Translations under genes and position numbers: made by a program
Notes under the pieces: model-generated
The model's database searches: none
What the model was told of the DNA's origin: nothing
Seen by the model: only the letters and a program-made list of their open reading frames with translations
Source of the DNA: Acidimicrobiia bacterium
Lineage (GTDB): Bacteria > Actinomycetota > Acidimicrobiia > Spongiisociales > ZC4RG35
DNA length: 64,000 bases
Reading direction: 5' to 3'
Assembly (NCBI GenBank): GCA_028285585.1
Contig: JANQOU010000003.1
Coordinates: 1-64,000 of the forward strand
In this document: in pieces, positions 63,937-64,000 of the stretch
Position numbering within the stretch: position 1 is the first letter of the stretch
Layout of the letters: every line of letters starts with the position of its first letter

Positions 63937-64000
63937 GCCGGGATGTCCGAGCGGCCAAAGGAAGCAGACTGTAAATCTGCCGGCTTACGCCTACGGAGGT
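63937..64000 (+). tRNA. tRNA-Tyr(GTA), truncated by the window edge
   Basis: The acceptor arm GCCGGGA, D-arm TCCGAGCGGCCAAAGGA, and anticodon stem-loop GCAGACTGTAAATCTGC with anticodon GTA are present. A long variable arm (CCGGCTTACGCC) follows, as expected for bacterial tRNA-Tyr. The T-arm begins (TACGGAGGT) and is cut at base 64000. Confidence 0.93.

Overview
The window looks like chromosomal DNA of a high-GC actinobacterium, probably an uncultured Acidimicrobiia-like lineage. The evidence is strongly GC-biased codon use, frequent GTG and TTG starts, an F420-type (LLM) oxidoreductase, and the core block nnrDE-alr-peptidase-UDG-tsaE-tsaB-rimI-tsaD-groES-groEL with CIRCE operators. This is inference from gene content; no search was run. 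I see no IS element, phage gene, CRISPR array or rRNA. The only RNA gene is a tRNA-Tyr cut off by the right edge.

Layout. 1-2.4 kb: a molybdopterin oxidoreductase beside an unusual poly-C hairpin. 2.4-42.5 kb: a large accessory locus for a surface polysaccharide. It holds many glycosyltransferases (GT4, GT2 and GT8 types), one of them fused to a GNAT domain, three CE4-type deacetylases and three sulfotransferases. It also has a WecA/MraY-like initiating transferase, a FlaA1/PglF-like dehydratase, RmlA and RmlC, several SDR and Gfo/Idh sugar enzymes, a PglK/MsbA-like ABC exporter, a Wzz/BY-kinase-like chain-length protein with a lost P-loop, a candidate polymerase, and exported stalked SGNH-like and beta-helix proteins. 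42.5-51.3 kb: the conserved housekeeping block. 51.4-57.2 kb: a second accessory island with MDR and Gfo/Idh oxidoreductases, an FkbH-like protein, an acyl carrier protein and a CysE-like acyltransferase. 57.4-64 kb: an LLM oxidoreductase, a MidA-like methyltransferase, a lipoprotein, a large secreted subtilase, HtpX and tRNA-Tyr.

The most interesting candidate system lies at 32.5-37.0 kb, inside the polysaccharide locus. It comprises a DegT aminotransferase, a holo-ACP synthase, an acyl-CoA-dehydrogenase homologue, a stand-alone amino-acid adenylation protein and, on the converging strand, an acyl carrier protein. The hand-read specificity residues of the adenylation protein (D-L-F-Y-L-A-L-V-C-K) differ at one position from the code I remember for the L-proline enzymes of pyrrole biosynthesis (PltF type). 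The dehydrogenase lacks the MCAD-type glutamate but has a glutamate at residue 244 in a WER context, as I recall for prolyl-carrier dehydrogenases. Together these predict proline to prolyl-ACP to pyrrole-2-carbonyl-ACP, perhaps as an acyl decoration of the polysaccharide.

Two further unusual modules are present. One (40.2-42.5 kb) is a tight three-gene set of two related proteins flanking a lipoyl-domain-like protein that lacks its attachment lysine. The other (54.4-57.1 kb) is an FkbH/ACP/CysE-like operon, a likely second acyl-ACP route, for example glyceryl-ACP. One AcpS could activate both carrier proteins. All functional statements come from motif reading and family knowledge recalled from memory; hand alignments need confirmation.
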